Shown: positions 6,331 to 14,977 of the stretch, in pieces
Numbering within the stretch: position 1 is the stretch's first letter
Layout of the letters: every line of letters begins with the position of its first letter
Program-made: the position numbers and the translations under genes
Virus record (IMG/VR): IMGVR_UViG_3300018081_000009
Coordinates: 1 to 32,358 of that record
DNA: 32,358 nt
Reading direction: 5' to 3' (one strand)
Source of the DNA: a virus
Notes under the pieces: generated by a model
Seen by the model: only the letters and a program-made list of their open reading frames with translations
What the model was told of the DNA's origin: nothing
The model's database searches: none

Positions 6331-7079
6331 TAGCTTGTATTCCCCGTTCGGATTATGTAGACAACGGTCTGGAAGGGTGGGTTGGCAACGTCGCTGTCAC
6401 CCCCGAGGGTCGCCCCGGTGGTCTGCGCAGATCCGCCCCCGGCCGCAGCTCCGGTGGAGTGGGAAGACGTCCACCCGGCAGTTCCCTTACGAGCTACCTG
6501 GATGCTCGGAGAAGATGCGAGAGCAGTTACCTGAGCGTGTGACGAGGCGGTGTCTAGGGCATGGACGTGGTCGATAAGCCCGCCCGTTCCGCCCAGTGTA
6601 GCGCCTGTGCCCGACCCGGCCTTGCCCAGAGGAAACCTCTGGCGTAGGTCCGGGACGTTGAATGTGGTCGAGCCGTCCCCCACCCCGAAGGTAGTGCTGA
6701 TGATGCCGAACAGGGTGGCGTACGTGGTGCGGGAGACGGCGGCCCCGTCACAGAGCAGCCAGCCTGTTGGGGCAGTAGCAGCTCCGTATGCTGTGATGGC
6801 GCCTGGGGGAGACAGGAGGTCACGTGCTGCGGCTGCGATCTTGGCTATGGTGACGGCGCTGTCCTGAATGGCCGCTGTGTCTACGGCATCGTTTGCCACT
6901 TCGCTAGAACCCACAGCGTTGGCAGCGATTTCGGAGGATCCGACTGCGTCGGCAGCGATGGCGGCCGAGGTAACAGAATCAGTCTGTAAGGCATCAGCGC
7001 CCACAGAGTTAGGCATGGCCCGTGAGTGCTGGTGATCAGACTGAGATGTGCTAAGCGCCGGCAGCATTGGCTGGGTCAC
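6330..7079 (-). CDS. Tail-collar-domain protein (receptor-binding/fibre tip candidate)
   Basis: The first 85 residues are low-complexity Ala/Ser/Val repeats of about 10 residues (DAVGSSEIAA, NAVGSSEVAN and so on), typical of trimeric fibre shafts. Residues 92-152 match the phage tail collar domain (PF07484): PPGAITAYG, GWLLCDGA, FGVGDGSTTFNVPDLRQRFP. The C-terminus NPPFQTVVYIIRTG is also characteristic of this family. Translation begins at GTG 7079, overlapping the fibre gene stop (GTGA). It is probably the distal part of the tail fibre or an adhesin, working with the protein encoded just upstream. Confidence 0.85.
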   Translation of the reverse strand: MTQPMLPALSTSQSDHQHSRAMPNSVGADALQTDSVTSAAIAADAVGSSEIAANAVGSSEVANDAVDTAAIQDSAVTIAKIAAAARDLLSPPGAITAYGAATAPTGWLLCDGAAVSRTTYATLFGIISTTFGVGDGSTTFNVPDLRQRFPLGKAGSGTGATLGGTGGLIDHVHALDTASSHAQVTALASSPSIQVARKGTAGWTSSHSTGAAAGGGSAQTTGATLGGDSDVANPPFQTVVYIIRTGNTS

Positions 7080-8260
7080 GAGGCAGCCTCAGCAGCGAAG
7101 AAGCCCTGGAAGACGTCGTCGGCGTTCCAGGTGAACGGGGTGTTGTTGTCCCACCCTGCGGCCGTGCCGGCGGTGACGAAGGACTGAGCTACGCCGGGAG
7201 CTGCGTCGGTGAATCCGCCCAGCCCCGATGAGGCATTGGCGCCGCCCGGGTTCTGGAAGCAGCGGCCGACAGCCAACCAGCCGGTCGTACCAGCGGAGCC
7301 GTGGCCGGTGAACCGGTCGACAGAGGCGAACGGGATCTCGAATCCGAGCGGGCCCGAGACCGAGCCCCCGGTTCCCAAGGCGAATCCGGCGATCCCGAAC
7401 ATGAGCCGACCGAACTTGAAATACTGTCCGTACTGGACTCCACCCGTTCCGAGTGTGACGTTGTGCAGGTCGAAGTTGGGGTCGTAAGCGATCGACGCTT
7501 CTGAGCCCAGCTTCGCCATCGTCACGATGGCATCGGCGAGCTGCGCTGAGGCGGACACGCCACCCGTGTTGATCTTGCCGGCGATCACCGAGTTGGCAGC
7601 CAGCTTGCCCGAGGTCACGCCGAGATCGGCGATCTTGGCGGTGGTGACGTTGAGGTCGGCGATCTTGGCGGTGGTGATCCCGAGGTCGGCGATGTCTCCC
7701 GTGGCCACGCCCAGGTTGGCGAGGGCGGCCGAGTCCACCACACCGGCAGCGAACTGGTTGGCGGCCGAGATCCCACCGACCCCGATCTTACCGGCTGTGA
7801 CAGCGCCGGCCTGGATCTTGGCCGAGATAACCGAGTCGGTGCCCAGCATGGCAGCGGTGTGGAGAATGGCAAGGTGCCGGGCTGTGTTGAGGTACTGAGT
7901 GTGGTGATCCAGCCCCACATTGGTGATGTGGTCATTGGACTCCTGGGCGTCTATGGCCGTGTAGCAGTGACGGATCTTGGCCCCCGACGAATGGGTAGCT
8001 GCGGCCGTGCCATCAATGCCTCGCTTGCCGGTGTCTGCCACTGTCAGGGTGTTGCCGGTGCGGGACTGGATCTCAATCTTCTCCTTACCTGCCAGGTCGT
8101 ATGAGACGATGACGTGGAAGGGACCGCTGCCTCCACCGCTGGGCCATCCGGTAGGATCGGCGATGGCTATGGACAGGGCCGAACCGTTGATGCCGGACGA
8201 GATCGTCGTATCGACGGCCCCTCCGGCATGGTCTCGATTCACATACGATGAAGCAGGCAT
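7076..8260 (-). CDS. Tail fibre / spike protein with 10-residue repeats
   Basis: The 394-residue protein has an N-terminal domain (about 1-120) that probably attaches to the tail, including a DHHTQYLN element often seen in phage fibres. A middle section (about 140-260) contains decapeptide repeats of the form T-T-A-K-I-A-D-L-x-V, and a C-terminal aromatic, Gly-rich globular domain (about 270-394) may bind receptor. The repeat style is shared with the next gene's N-terminus, suggesting the two form one fibre or arose from common shaft sequence. The ATG has a weak purine stretch upstream, and 27 nt separate it from the nozzle-like gene. Confidence 0.8.
   Translation of the reverse strand: MPASSYVNRDHAGGAVDTTISSGINGSALSIAIADPTGWPSGGGSGPFHVIVSYDLAGKEKIEIQSRTGNTLTVADTGKRGIDGTAAATHSSGAKIRHCYTAIDAQESNDHITNVGLDHHTQYLNTARHLAILHTAAMLGTDSVISAKIQAGAVTAGKIGVGGISAANQFAAGVVDSAALANLGVATGDIADLGITTAKIADLNVTTAKIADLGVTSGKLAANSVIAGKINTGGVSASAQLADAIVTMAKLGSEASIAYDPNFDLHNVTLGTGGVQYGQYFKFGRLMFGIAGFALGTGGSVSGPLGFEIPFASVDRFTGHGSAGTTGWLAVGRCFQNPGGANASSGLGGFTDAAPGVAQSFVTAGTAAGWDNNTPFTWNADDVFQGFFAAEAAS
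7621..7710 (-). repeat. 30-bp in-frame tandem repeats in the fibre gene
   Basis: Three adjacent 30-bp units (7621-7650, 7651-7680, 7681-7710) are seen. The first two differ at only a few positions and share GGCGATCTTGGCGGTGGTGA; the third has diverged in its second half. Each encodes one decapeptide of the fibre shaft, so unit number can change by slippage without a frameshift. Confidence 0.75.
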
Positions 8261-8287
8261 AGCTCTCTCACTCTAAGGGAAGGAGGG

Positions 8288-10150
8288 TCACACAACTACC
8301 TTGAGTCGGACCAGGCAGGTACCGTTGATACCCATCTGCTCGTCGGACCCGACGTAGATGTCATGCTCGTCTAGAACGTAGTCCATGACTATCACTGACC
8401 AGCCTCGGCCAGCCTCCGAGTACAAGACCACGTTCTTGCTGGCTCTCAAATCACGAATGTTGTCCACCTGATCTAGTGTATTGATGGCCTCAGTTGTCTT
8501 GTCCAGGCGGTGAATCACGGGACCGATAAGGAGAGGCGCCTCGATGACTTCGACCAGTGGGGTGACAGGTTCGGCACGTAATCCGAACGAGCGCAGGGTG
8601 GGCCCGGTGGTGCCCGCCCCAGTATCACGGGCTAGGCTCGCCCTTACCTCGAAGTCGGTGCCCACTGCCTCACCTGTGCCGAGAGATTGGTGTTCATCAC
8701 CCACTGTGCCGATGCTGGTGAACGTGCCCCCGTCCACGGCCAGAGAGAAGGAGTGGGTCCCAGTAGTGTGGACTCCCGAGTGGGACGAATCTAGGAACAG
8801 GGACAGCTTGGAGTCGATCAGTCCGTAGTCGAAGGCTCCGGTGTCCAGCTCGGCCGTGGCCACGAGGCGGGTCTGGTGCTCGGCCCACATCCCTGCCGCT
8901 GCCACGGTGAAGACACGGATCCCCTGGAAGGTGACCACCGCCTGCACGGCACCCTGGGCTGAGCTGGTGACCATCAGGTCCGAGGCGTATGCTGGCGCCA
9001 GGTTGTCGATGTTCGAGAAGGTCTCCATGCCGAGGCGGCCCAGGCCCGAACGCCCGGCCTCGAAGTTGGTCCATCCGAACCACACGAACTTGTCCTGCCC
9101 CTCGAAGCACAGGACCGACGTGTCGGTGGGGATGAACGAGCCGATGGTCAGGTCCCCGTTGCCACCTACCACACCCACTCTGACTCCCCGGCTGGTACCG
9201 ATCAATACGAAGCCAAGGTATCCCTGCATGGACTTGATGATCTCACCGTCAGGCAGGAAACCGGCGACGACAGGCTGGTTCAATCCGGTGCCGTCCTCCT
9301 TCATAGAAAGGCGGTAGATCAGGGACTTATCCCCCGAGAAGCCTCCCATATATAGGGCGGTGGGGCCCTCGGCCGAGCAGTTCCATACGAAGTCGGTGTT
9401 GATCTGTGTGAAGAAGGCGGCCGGGAGTGCGCCACCCCCTGCCACCAGGGTGGAGATGTCGTAAAGGATGGCGCCCTGAGAAGCTAGCCAGCGTCCCTTA
9501 CCGTAATAGACCTCAGCCACAGTGCCGGTGATATGGGCAGTCTTGGTGGCTGCGCCCCTCGTGGTCTTGTTGATACCGGACGATCCAGCAGCAAGAAGAA
9601 CGTTGAATCCGTCCGAGGCCATAGAGGTAAAGGCTACGGCCGAACCCCCCGTCACTGTGGTGAATGAGGGGGTGTCCACCGTCACGTCGGTGGTGTACTT
9701 GAGAGCTGTGCCGTCCACTATATACAGATGGGTGCTGGTGGTAGCAAGGTAAAGATTGCTGTTGGCGCTGGGAAGCTTCTCGTCAGTGTCCTTGAGCATC
9801 CCTAGCTGATACTTGGTCCAGATGTCAGCCCCACGTGAGCGCCGGAAGCGGAAGGGGTTGGACTCATCAGCCCTGTCGAAGAGGGTCTGGCCCGCCCCCA
9901 CGTGCCAGGACTCGAAGGCCCGGCGCCAGAAGGCTTCTGGGTTCAGGGTCTGCCGGCCCACATTGGTGATGATGTCCTGGGCGGGGCGCAGCTCGGGGAT
10001 AGAGGCGTGCCGAGGTTTGGTGTCCCTGGTGTCCAGCTCGTACGGGATGCCGTTGAGGGAGACGGGGTAGGCTCGGTTGGCCGCCACCGAGACGGAAGAT
10101 CCTCCTCCAAAGAAGGGCTGGGCGAAGTCTGAGTCGAAGCCGAAACTCAT
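8288..10150 (-). CDS. Large tail structural protein, nozzle-like
   Basis: The 620-residue product is beta-rich with many short Gly/Thr/Val strands and recurring elements such as LYIVDG, VLLAAGSSG and FVLIGTSRGVRVG, suggesting a beta-propeller or similar fold. It follows the adaptor-like gene through an ATGA overlap and precedes the fibre genes. In T7-like phages this place after the adaptor is held by the nozzle (tubular protein B, gp12), also large with a propeller-like part. That analogy is inference from size, composition and order; no motif proves it. A fibre-carrying tail hub is the alternative. Confidence 0.6.
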   Translation of the reverse strand: MSFGFDSDFAQPFFGGGSSVSVAANRAYPVSLNGIPYELDTRDTKPRHASIPELRPAQDIITNVGRQTLNPEAFWRRAFESWHVGAGQTLFDRADESNPFRFRRSRGADIWTKYQLGMLKDTDEKLPSANSNLYLATTSTHLYIVDGTALKYTTDVTVDTPSFTTVTGGSAVAFTSMASDGFNVLLAAGSSGINKTTRGAATKTAHITGTVAEVYYGKGRWLASQGAILYDISTLVAGGGALPAAFFTQINTDFVWNCSAEGPTALYMGGFSGDKSLIYRLSMKEDGTGLNQPVVAGFLPDGEIIKSMQGYLGFVLIGTSRGVRVGVVGGNGDLTIGSFIPTDTSVLCFEGQDKFVWFGWTNFEAGRSGLGRLGMETFSNIDNLAPAYASDLMVTSSAQGAVQAVVTFQGIRVFTVAAAGMWAEHQTRLVATAELDTGAFDYGLIDSKLSLFLDSSHSGVHTTGTHSFSLAVDGGTFTSIGTVGDEHQSLGTGEAVGTDFEVRASLARDTGAGTTGPTLRSFGLRAEPVTPLVEVIEAPLLIGPVIHRLDKTTEAINTLDQVDNIRDLRASKNVVLYSEAGRGWSVIVMDYVLDEHDIYVGSDEQMGINGTCLVRLKVVV

Positions 10151-11043
10151 CCGAGCGCCTCGGGGTACCGCCTCGCCAGTCTGATCTGCTCGGACACGAT
10201 GCGGTCGTTGAGCAGTTGACCGAACGATGCCATCGAGCGGGAGTGGGCTGTGGTGGACGCCTCGTCACCACGGCGGGGGTCTGCTTGTGATGTGGAGTAG
10301 GAGCGTTGGGCCTCGGAGCCGCCCATGAGCCGGTAAGCGGCCCCGAGGCTAAGGATGTCGTGTGCCTCGGCGTGTAGTCCGGAAACTGCGAGCACGTCGT
10401 CCGTGGGGTTGACAAGAGGTGCGAAGGATGCTTTGTAGGAGACCCGGATCACGTGTCCGGCACGGCCCCCCTGGTTGATGACGATCTGGATACCTGACGG
10501 AAACTCCGTCGAGTCGGCCGCACGGTCAAGGCGCCACATGGATCGGGGGATAGGTGGCCACGCCGTGTGGTCCTCGGGTACGTTGTACCTCACCCGCCAG
10601 ATGTCGATGAGATCAGTCACGCCTGCCAGGTCATACCCGGACGTGGCAGGGTTGTAGACAATGTCGGTGGCGGTCTTTACCTGGAATAGCCCTGCCATCG
10701 GGGAGGACAGGTCGGCTAGTTCCTCGTTGATGGCGGCAGCGATCTCGGTGGTGGTCCACGTGGGGTTGATATGAACCATGTCCCCTGCGTCGTGAGCTAC
10801 GGCCACCGACCCCTCGGTTCCACGTATCACAGTGGCGGTGTTACCGGTGCTGGCCACCGCCGTGACATACACGCACTCGAAGCCGATGCATAGGCGGGAC
10901 CCCTCGATGAACTTGGTGTCGTATGTCAGGTTGATGGTGTCATCGTCTGCATCTACGCTCACGGATAGAGTGTTCTGGGGCTCTCTCTGCTGGCCCATTA
11001 GTCGCACTCTGGTGCGGGTGACGACATCATCGAAGGTAGTCAC
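10147..11043 (-). CDS. Head-tail adaptor-like protein
   Basis: The 298-residue protein starts at GTG 11043 (GTGA overlap). It opens with a helix (TFDDVVTRTRVRLMG), has a beta-rich insertion (about 25-90) with a RGTEGS-type turn, and a helical C-terminal half (LGAAYRLMGGSEAQRS ... EQIRLARRYPEALG) that resembles connector/adaptor proteins placed below the portal in short-tailed phages. Position just before the nozzle-like protein supports this. No catalytic motif is present. Function is inferred from fold-like features and order. Confidence 0.55.
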   Translation of the reverse strand: MTTFDDVVTRTRVRLMGQQREPQNTLSVSVDADDDTINLTYDTKFIEGSRLCIGFECVYVTAVASTGNTATVIRGTEGSVAVAHDAGDMVHINPTWTTTEIAAAINEELADLSSPMAGLFQVKTATDIVYNPATSGYDLAGVTDLIDIWRVRYNVPEDHTAWPPIPRSMWRLDRAADSTEFPSGIQIVINQGGRAGHVIRVSYKASFAPLVNPTDDVLAVSGLHAEAHDILSLGAAYRLMGGSEAQRSYSTSQADPRRGDEASTTAHSRSMASFGQLLNDRIVSEQIRLARRYPEALG

Positions 11044-11333
11044 TCAGGTCTCCCCTCTATTTGGGCGGCGCTCGTGGCTGTCTGGGCCAGACGATGTGAG
11101 CCTCTAACGGACCTGGGCTGGTAGCCCTGCTCACGCAGAGCCTTGAATGCGGGCATGTCTCGCTCACGCATCTTCTCCCTGGCTCGGGTACGGTCAGTGG
11201 GTTCGTCCGGCATGCCCTTGGTGTGGGTGACAGCACGGGTGGGCAGAGCGGCAGGACTTATCTGTATGCCGAGAAGGTGATCCCGATAAGGGAGATCACA
11301 TCTCGGGTCCTTGCAACTGGAGGGATGGCTCAT
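11040..11333 (-). CDS. Conserved small hypothetical virion-region protein
   Basis: The 97-residue product has an N-terminal C-x4-C-x2-PYRDHLL segment followed by IQISPAALPTRAV, and a basic helical C-terminal half with DMPAFKALREQGYQPRSVRGS. From memory this D/N-x-P-A-[FY]-K-x-L-x-x-x-G-x-[QR]-P motif recurs in uncharacterised actinophage proteins. It is coupled on both sides (ATGA with the repeat protein, GTGA with the adaptor), so it belongs to the tail module. Role unknown. Confidence 0.6.
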   Translation of the reverse strand: MSHPSSCKDPRCDLPYRDHLLGIQISPAALPTRAVTHTKGMPDEPTDRTRAREKMRERDMPAFKALREQGYQPRSVRGSHRLAQTATSAAQIEGRPE

Positions 11334-12961
11334 GTGATGAAGTCTCCGTATCCTGCCTCGATCAGCTCTGACTCTTCGGCCGTGGTGATGGGGTGGACGT
11401 GCCCACCTTCATACACCCTAGCGGCATTGGCCAGTGCCAGCACCGAGTCATCGTGGGTTTCGGATATCAGCTCTCCCTTGCGGAAGACCCGGTCAATCTG
11501 GCCTCCCTGATAAGGATAGGTCGTCTCATGCCAGTCGGCATTCTGGTCCTTCCAGACGGTGGTGCCCATGGCCCAGGTCTCATAGAACTTCCACAGGGCG
11601 TGGGCCCCGGAGGTCAGCACCTTGTTGGGGTCATAGATCAGGATGCCGGGACGAAGGGGAGGGGTGAATACGGCCACGGGAGGTTCCGCCAGTTCGAGTA
11701 GAGGGGACTCCAGGACTTGCTCCTGGATCATGTTGATGACTCCGAGGTCTATCGGACCAATGTACTCCACTACAGGAGATTCGAGAACCTGGAGCTGTGA
11801 TATGAAGTCGGGGACTGCGAGGTTGTGAACCTGGGTGAGGGCAGGCGCCTCTATAACCTGTAGCTGATCGATACTGCTCACAAATAGATCGATAGGTCCG
11901 CCACCGATAGTTGGCGTCTCCAGCACCTGTAGCTGAGCAATGTCTTGTACGGTCAGGTTGTGAACCTGAGTCAGGGTCGGAGTCTCTAGGACTTGGAGCT
12001 GAGACACTCCGTTGGCTGCAAGGATGTGGGTCTGAGTTATAGCGGGAGACTCTATAACCTGTAGCTGATCTATGTTGTTGGCCCCGATGGTGTGAACCTG
12101 GGTGATAGCCGGAGTCTGTAAGACCTGGAGCTGGCTGACACTGGAGACACCGATCTCATGGACCTGAGTTATAGCGGGAGACTCTATAACCTGGAGCTGA
12201 TCAACATTGTTGACGGTTAGGTCTGTTCCCGAGGCAAGACTGAGGTTGAAGAAGACCATCACCCCGGCGCCAGTAGCAGCCCCGGTAGTGAGCGTGAACA
12301 CCCCATCGGGTCCGGCCGAGGCGGTGCCCGACGTGTAGGTGCGGTCGATGCTGTGCCCACGCAGGTCGGTACCCGACGAGGTGGTGGCGTTCCAGCGGGT
12401 GGTGGCAGCCCCGAACGTGACACCAGCAACGGTGACAGTCATCGGGACGGTCGGTGTGCCGGCATCACCGTTGACACCACAGAACGCCCCGAACATATCA
12501 CCAGAAGCGAAGCTGATAGTGGTGCCCGACGCCGCAGGATCTACCCCCGTGGATGCGACCGTGTTGTCGACGGCGGTGGCACACACGGGAGTGTCCCAGA
12601 CCTCGCCTGCCCCCTTGGAGTAGGAGATGGCGCCCACCATCGTGGCATTGGGGACGCCCGACAGGTCGATGCCGGGCAGGGTGGACCAACTAGCGTCCTT
12701 CTCACGGAAGAACAGGGCCACCCTGATGTTGCCGGCGTCGTTACCGGAGTCGGTCAGACCCGAGTTAGCGTCCTCGTTGTTGGCGGGGTCCTGCCAGCCG
12801 GTCGGAGGGTTGGTGGCGATGGTGGTCGCTGCGTACTTGACGATGACCCCATACACCACCATGTCCCCGTTGGCGGTGCCGGCCGGGAGAGCAGGCGCCG
12901 AGGTAGGGTCGGTGGCTCCGCCAGAGGCTAGGGCGGTTACGCCTCGGAATGCAATGGCCAC
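11330..12961 (-). CDS. Structural protein with eight QLQV repeats
   Basis: The 543-residue protein has three parts. Residues 1-245 are a beta-rich Gly/Ala/Thr domain (APALPAGTANGDMVVYG ... VMVFFNLSLASG) of the type found in phage head-fibre or tail proteins. Residues 248 to about 425 are eight repeats of about 22 residues built on hh-x-QLQV-[IL]-E-[ST]-P-xx-TQxH. Residues about 430-543 form a distinct globular end with many aromatic residues. It starts at GTG 12961 with AGGGG seven bases upstream. It is coupled to the next gene by ATGA. It probably forms an extended fibre or attachment element; adhesion is inference. Confidence 0.7.
   Translation of the reverse strand: MAIAFRGVTALASGGATDPTSAPALPAGTANGDMVVYGVIVKYAATTIATNPPTGWQDPANNEDANSGLTDSGNDAGNIRVALFFREKDASWSTLPGIDLSGVPNATMVGAISYSKGAGEVWDTPVCATAVDNTVASTGVDPAASGTTISFASGDMFGAFCGVNGDAGTPTVPMTVTVAGVTFGAATTRWNATTSSGTDLRGHSIDRTYTSGTASAGPDGVFTLTTGAATGAGVMVFFNLSLASGTDLTVNNVDQLQVIESPAITQVHEIGVSSVSQLQVLQTPAITQVHTIGANNIDQLQVIESPAITQTHILAANGVSQLQVLETPTLTQVHNLTVQDIAQLQVLETPTIGGGPIDLFVSSIDQLQVIEAPALTQVHNLAVPDFISQLQVLESPVVEYIGPIDLGVINMIQEQVLESPLLELAEPPVAVFTPPLRPGILIYDPNKVLTSGAHALWKFYETWAMGTTVWKDQNADWHETTYPYQGGQIDRVFRKGELISETHDDSVLALANAARVYEGGHVHPITTAEESELIEAGYGDFIT
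11691..12220 (-). repeat. In-frame 66-bp repeat array with 132-bp higher-order period
   Basis: Eight units of about 66 bp encode the QLQV repeats. A 30-nt stretch is identical at 12032-12061 and 12164-12193, exactly 132 bp apart (two units). At protein level the units alternate between DQLQVIESP and SQLQVLETP types, so growth by duplication of a two-unit block is likely. The last three units are longer and more diverged. Boundaries are approximate. Confidence 0.8.
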
Positions 12962-12974
12962 TATGGGCCCCTAC

Positions 12975-13355
12975 TCAGGTGGCGTCCCGGACCTCAATAG
13001 TCCAGGCCGGGATGTTCACCGTGTTCCCGGACGTGAGGGCCTGAGTGGCTGATAGGTCTGTCACCGCACGTACCACCGAGCCCGACACAGTGACCAACGC
13101 TAGGTGCGCAGCAGTGCCCGTGACATCTACGGGCACAGCAGACTTGGCGGCGACCGTGATCTTCCGGCCGCTGACAGCACCGTCCGTCTTGGGGAAGTCG
13201 GTGCCCGGAGTCATGGCCACATCTGCTAGCGAGGCTGCCACGATCTGAGCGTATGTGGGTGCGGCCCCCAGGGTAGAACAGACGTGCTGCACGTCGGCGA
13301 GATCGATATAGTCTAGCGGAGTCTCGATCTCTAGGTCGGTAAGATACTTAGTCAC
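12975..13355 (-). CDS. Hypothetical structural-region protein
   Basis: The 126-residue product starts at GTG 13355 with GAGGG seven bases upstream. The N-terminal half is helical and acidic (MTKYLTDLEIETPLDYIDLADV), the C-terminal half is beta-rich with several Val/Thr strands (SGRKITVAAKSAVPVDVTG, ALVTVSGSVVRAV). Its place between the small head proteins and the QLQV protein suggests a head-completion or decoration role; no family is recognised. Thirteen bases separate its stop from the next start. Confidence 0.6.
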   Translation of the reverse strand: MTKYLTDLEIETPLDYIDLADVQHVCSTLGAAPTYAQIVAASLADVAMTPGTDFPKTDGAVSGRKITVAAKSAVPVDVTGTAAHLALVTVSGSVVRAVTDLSATQALTSGNTVNIPAWTIEVRDAT

Positions 13356-13367
13356 AGATCATCCCTC

Positions 13368-13616
13368 TCATGGGGCAGGCGCAAAGGTGAGCACGAATCC
13401 GGCTGCGGGGAAAGCCTGCTTCATTCGCTTCCCGGTGTTAGCTCCACCAAGAAGGTCAGCAGCCCTGCCGGCGAGACCAATGAACTCTGTTCGACCCTGA
13501 GCTGCTCCAGCCCCGAACTGGGTTTCGATGGCCCGTTTGAGGGCTCCCGGAGCATCACGCTTGTAGCGAGTCCTTGCCATGTACTGGCAATCCTCGTAAG
13601 AGGTTTCGGTAGCCAC
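13368..13616 (-). CDS. Small basic hypothetical head-region protein
   Basis: The frame is preceded by a GC-rich hairpin, and two starts are possible: GTG 13616 with AGGA six bases upstream (82 residues), or ATG 13580 (70 residues) with GAGGA ten bases upstream. The part upstream of 13616 is Pro/Gly/Ser-rich and is an artefact of reading through the hairpin. The product is basic and partly helical (MARTRYKRDAPGALKRAIET) with a hydrophobic end (AAGFVLTFAPAP). It follows the capsid genes and may be a minor head protein; no family is recognised. Confidence 0.55.
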   Translation of the reverse strand: MATETSYEDCQYMARTRYKRDAPGALKRAIETQFGAGAAQGRTEFIGLAGRAADLLGGANTGKRMKQAFPAAGFVLTFAPAP

Positions 13617-13634
13617 GCCTCGTCCTGTTGTGTA

Positions 13635-13662
13635 GCCTCCCCCCGGCGTACCAGGGGGAGGC
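13635..13662 (-). terminator. GC-rich hairpin after the capsid genes, attenuator candidate
   Basis: A perfect 9-bp stem (GCCTCCCCC with GGGGGAGGC) around a 10-nt loop starts seven bases after the stop of the 91-residue gene that follows the capsid gene. No T-run follows on the - strand. A partial terminator here would lower transcription of tail genes relative to capsid; it could equally be a 3' stabilising structure of a processed capsid message. Confidence 0.55.
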
Positions 13663-13668
13663 GATGGG

Positions 13669-13944
13669 TTAGGCCGCCAGGGCCCCGAGCACAGTGGCGA
13701 TGTCGGCGAGGTTGGGCTTGTATCGCCCACCCTCGGACGACCTGCGGACGGCGATGGAACCCGCCATCAGGGCCTTCTGGATCCTCTCCACGGAGCCCTT
13801 TTTGAGGGCGGCAGCCTCGAAGTTGGCCGAAGCCACCCTAGAAGTTGCCGTAGTCGTGGTGAGGAGAGGTAGCCCCAGGTTGCCGACACCGACCACTCCG
13901 ACAACCGGAGCGCCAGTAGCGATGACTTGGACCTTAGTTGCCAT
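13669..13944 (-). CDS. Small head protein following the capsid gene
   Basis: The 91-residue product has a Val/Gly/Thr-rich N-terminal half (about 1-40) and a helical basic C-terminal half (ALKKGSVERIQKALMAGSIAVRR). Its ATG lies two bases after the capsid stop. Genes in this place often encode decoration or head-stabilising proteins, but no motif decides. It is followed by the hairpin at 13635-13662, so it probably shares the abundant capsid message. Confidence 0.6.
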   Translation of the reverse strand: MATKVQVIATGAPVVGVVGVGNLGLPLLTTTTATSRVASANFEAAALKKGSVERIQKALMAGSIAVRRSSEGGRYKPNLADIATVLGALAA

Positions 13945-13946
13945 TA

Positions 13947-14927
13947 TCAGACTCCCAGTGAGCTGGAGGACTCGACACGGACCAGCGACGCCTCACGGAA
14001 TCGTGCGAAGCCGCCGAGCCAATACCAACCTAGCCCTCGGAACCTGTTGAGGATGTCCGTCACCGGAGAAACCTCAATGTTCGGCTGGGGGTTGGCCACT
14101 GGAGCAGCGTATGCCTTGGCCTCGGCCTCCTGTCCCATGAACAGGCTGGGGTAGACATCCTCGTTGGTGGCACCACCATTGAGCCAGCCCGTGGGCAGCT
14201 CGGGGATATCTAGGCGGGGGGTCTCAACGAAGTTGAAGCCCTCAAACACGCCGGCCGTGCCTCGCCAAATCTCTTCGATCTTGGCGCCGGACTGGACACG
14301 GGGGTCCCGCCATGAATCGGAGCCGGTCTCGGAGGACAGATCGTAGAAGACTGACGGGGCGATGAAGGCGGCGTAGTAATCGCCGAACCTCTTGACGGCT
14401 GCGTTGGTTAGACGCACCCGGGCCTGGCGCACAGCGTCGGCACGCAGCACGTCTGCGTGGACGATGGTCGCACGGGAGGTACCGGTACCGCCGAAGGCGG
14501 AGGGGAAGATGACGCCGGTCCCACCGAGCAGTGGGTTGCGGGCGAGGTTGTCGAAGGTCTTGCCACCGTTGTAGCCGATCTCCTTCGAGGCCCTCATCAT
14601 CTCGTTGAGGTAGGACGTGCCACGCAGCTTGGCTGAGATGGTGGTGGCCTTGCCGTACTCGTCCAGAGTGACGGTGGCCGTACCATCTGCGAGGGCTGTC
14701 GGCGTGACATCCGACAGTTCGGTCAGCGGGGTTGGGGTGGCCTCAACAGCCATCTCCGACATGATGTTGAAGATGACAGAGGTGCCAGGATGGGTCTGGG
14801 CTGTGGGCTGTACCTGTGCGACCTTGTCGAAGTAGAACTCCTGACGAAGGGCGAAGTACGCCTTAGCCTCGTACGCAGCGGTATCGCTCGCAACTTGAGC
14901 GGTACCGGTAACTGCGGTAGTGGGCAT
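13947..14927 (-). CDS. Major capsid protein, N4-gp56 type
   Basis: The 326-residue protein has the hallmark N-terminal region of the N4-gp56 capsid family (HK97 fold): AYFALRQEFYFDKVAQV, then QTHPGTSVIFNIMSEM, PLTELSDVTP and VTLDEYGKATTIS, then a long helix with DNLARNPLL. Length is close to other short versions of the family. The ATG has AGGTGA six bases upstream. It directly follows the scaffold gene. The first 13 residues (MPTTAVTGTAQVA) closely match the start of a small protein encoded at 25374-25643, which is unexpected. It should be the most abundant virion protein. Confidence 0.9.
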   Translation of the reverse strand: MPTTAVTGTAQVASDTAAYEAKAYFALRQEFYFDKVAQVQPTAQTHPGTSVIFNIMSEMAVEATPTPLTELSDVTPTALADGTATVTLDEYGKATTISAKLRGTSYLNEMMRASKEIGYNGGKTFDNLARNPLLGGTGVIFPSAFGGTGTSRATIVHADVLRADAVRQARVRLTNAAVKRFGDYYAAFIAPSVFYDLSSETGSDSWRDPRVQSGAKIEEIWRGTAGVFEGFNFVETPRLDIPELPTGWLNGGATNEDVYPSLFMGQEAEAKAYAAPVANPQPNIEVSPVTDILNRFRGLGWYWLGGFARFREASLVRVESSSSLGV

Positions 14928-14977
14928 TATGGTTCACCTAGTCTCGAAGGGACGGAAGGCAAACCTGCCGGTACCGC

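Noticed and set aside
11691-12220. CRISPR-like regular repeats
   Set aside because: The repeats are in-frame, about 66 bp, adjacent without unique spacers, and encode a clear protein repeat.
13617-13730. N-terminal extension of the small post-capsid gene up to 13730
   Set aside because: It reads through the hairpin and the end of the preceding gene, and gives a Pro/Gly/Ser string with no protein-like pattern.
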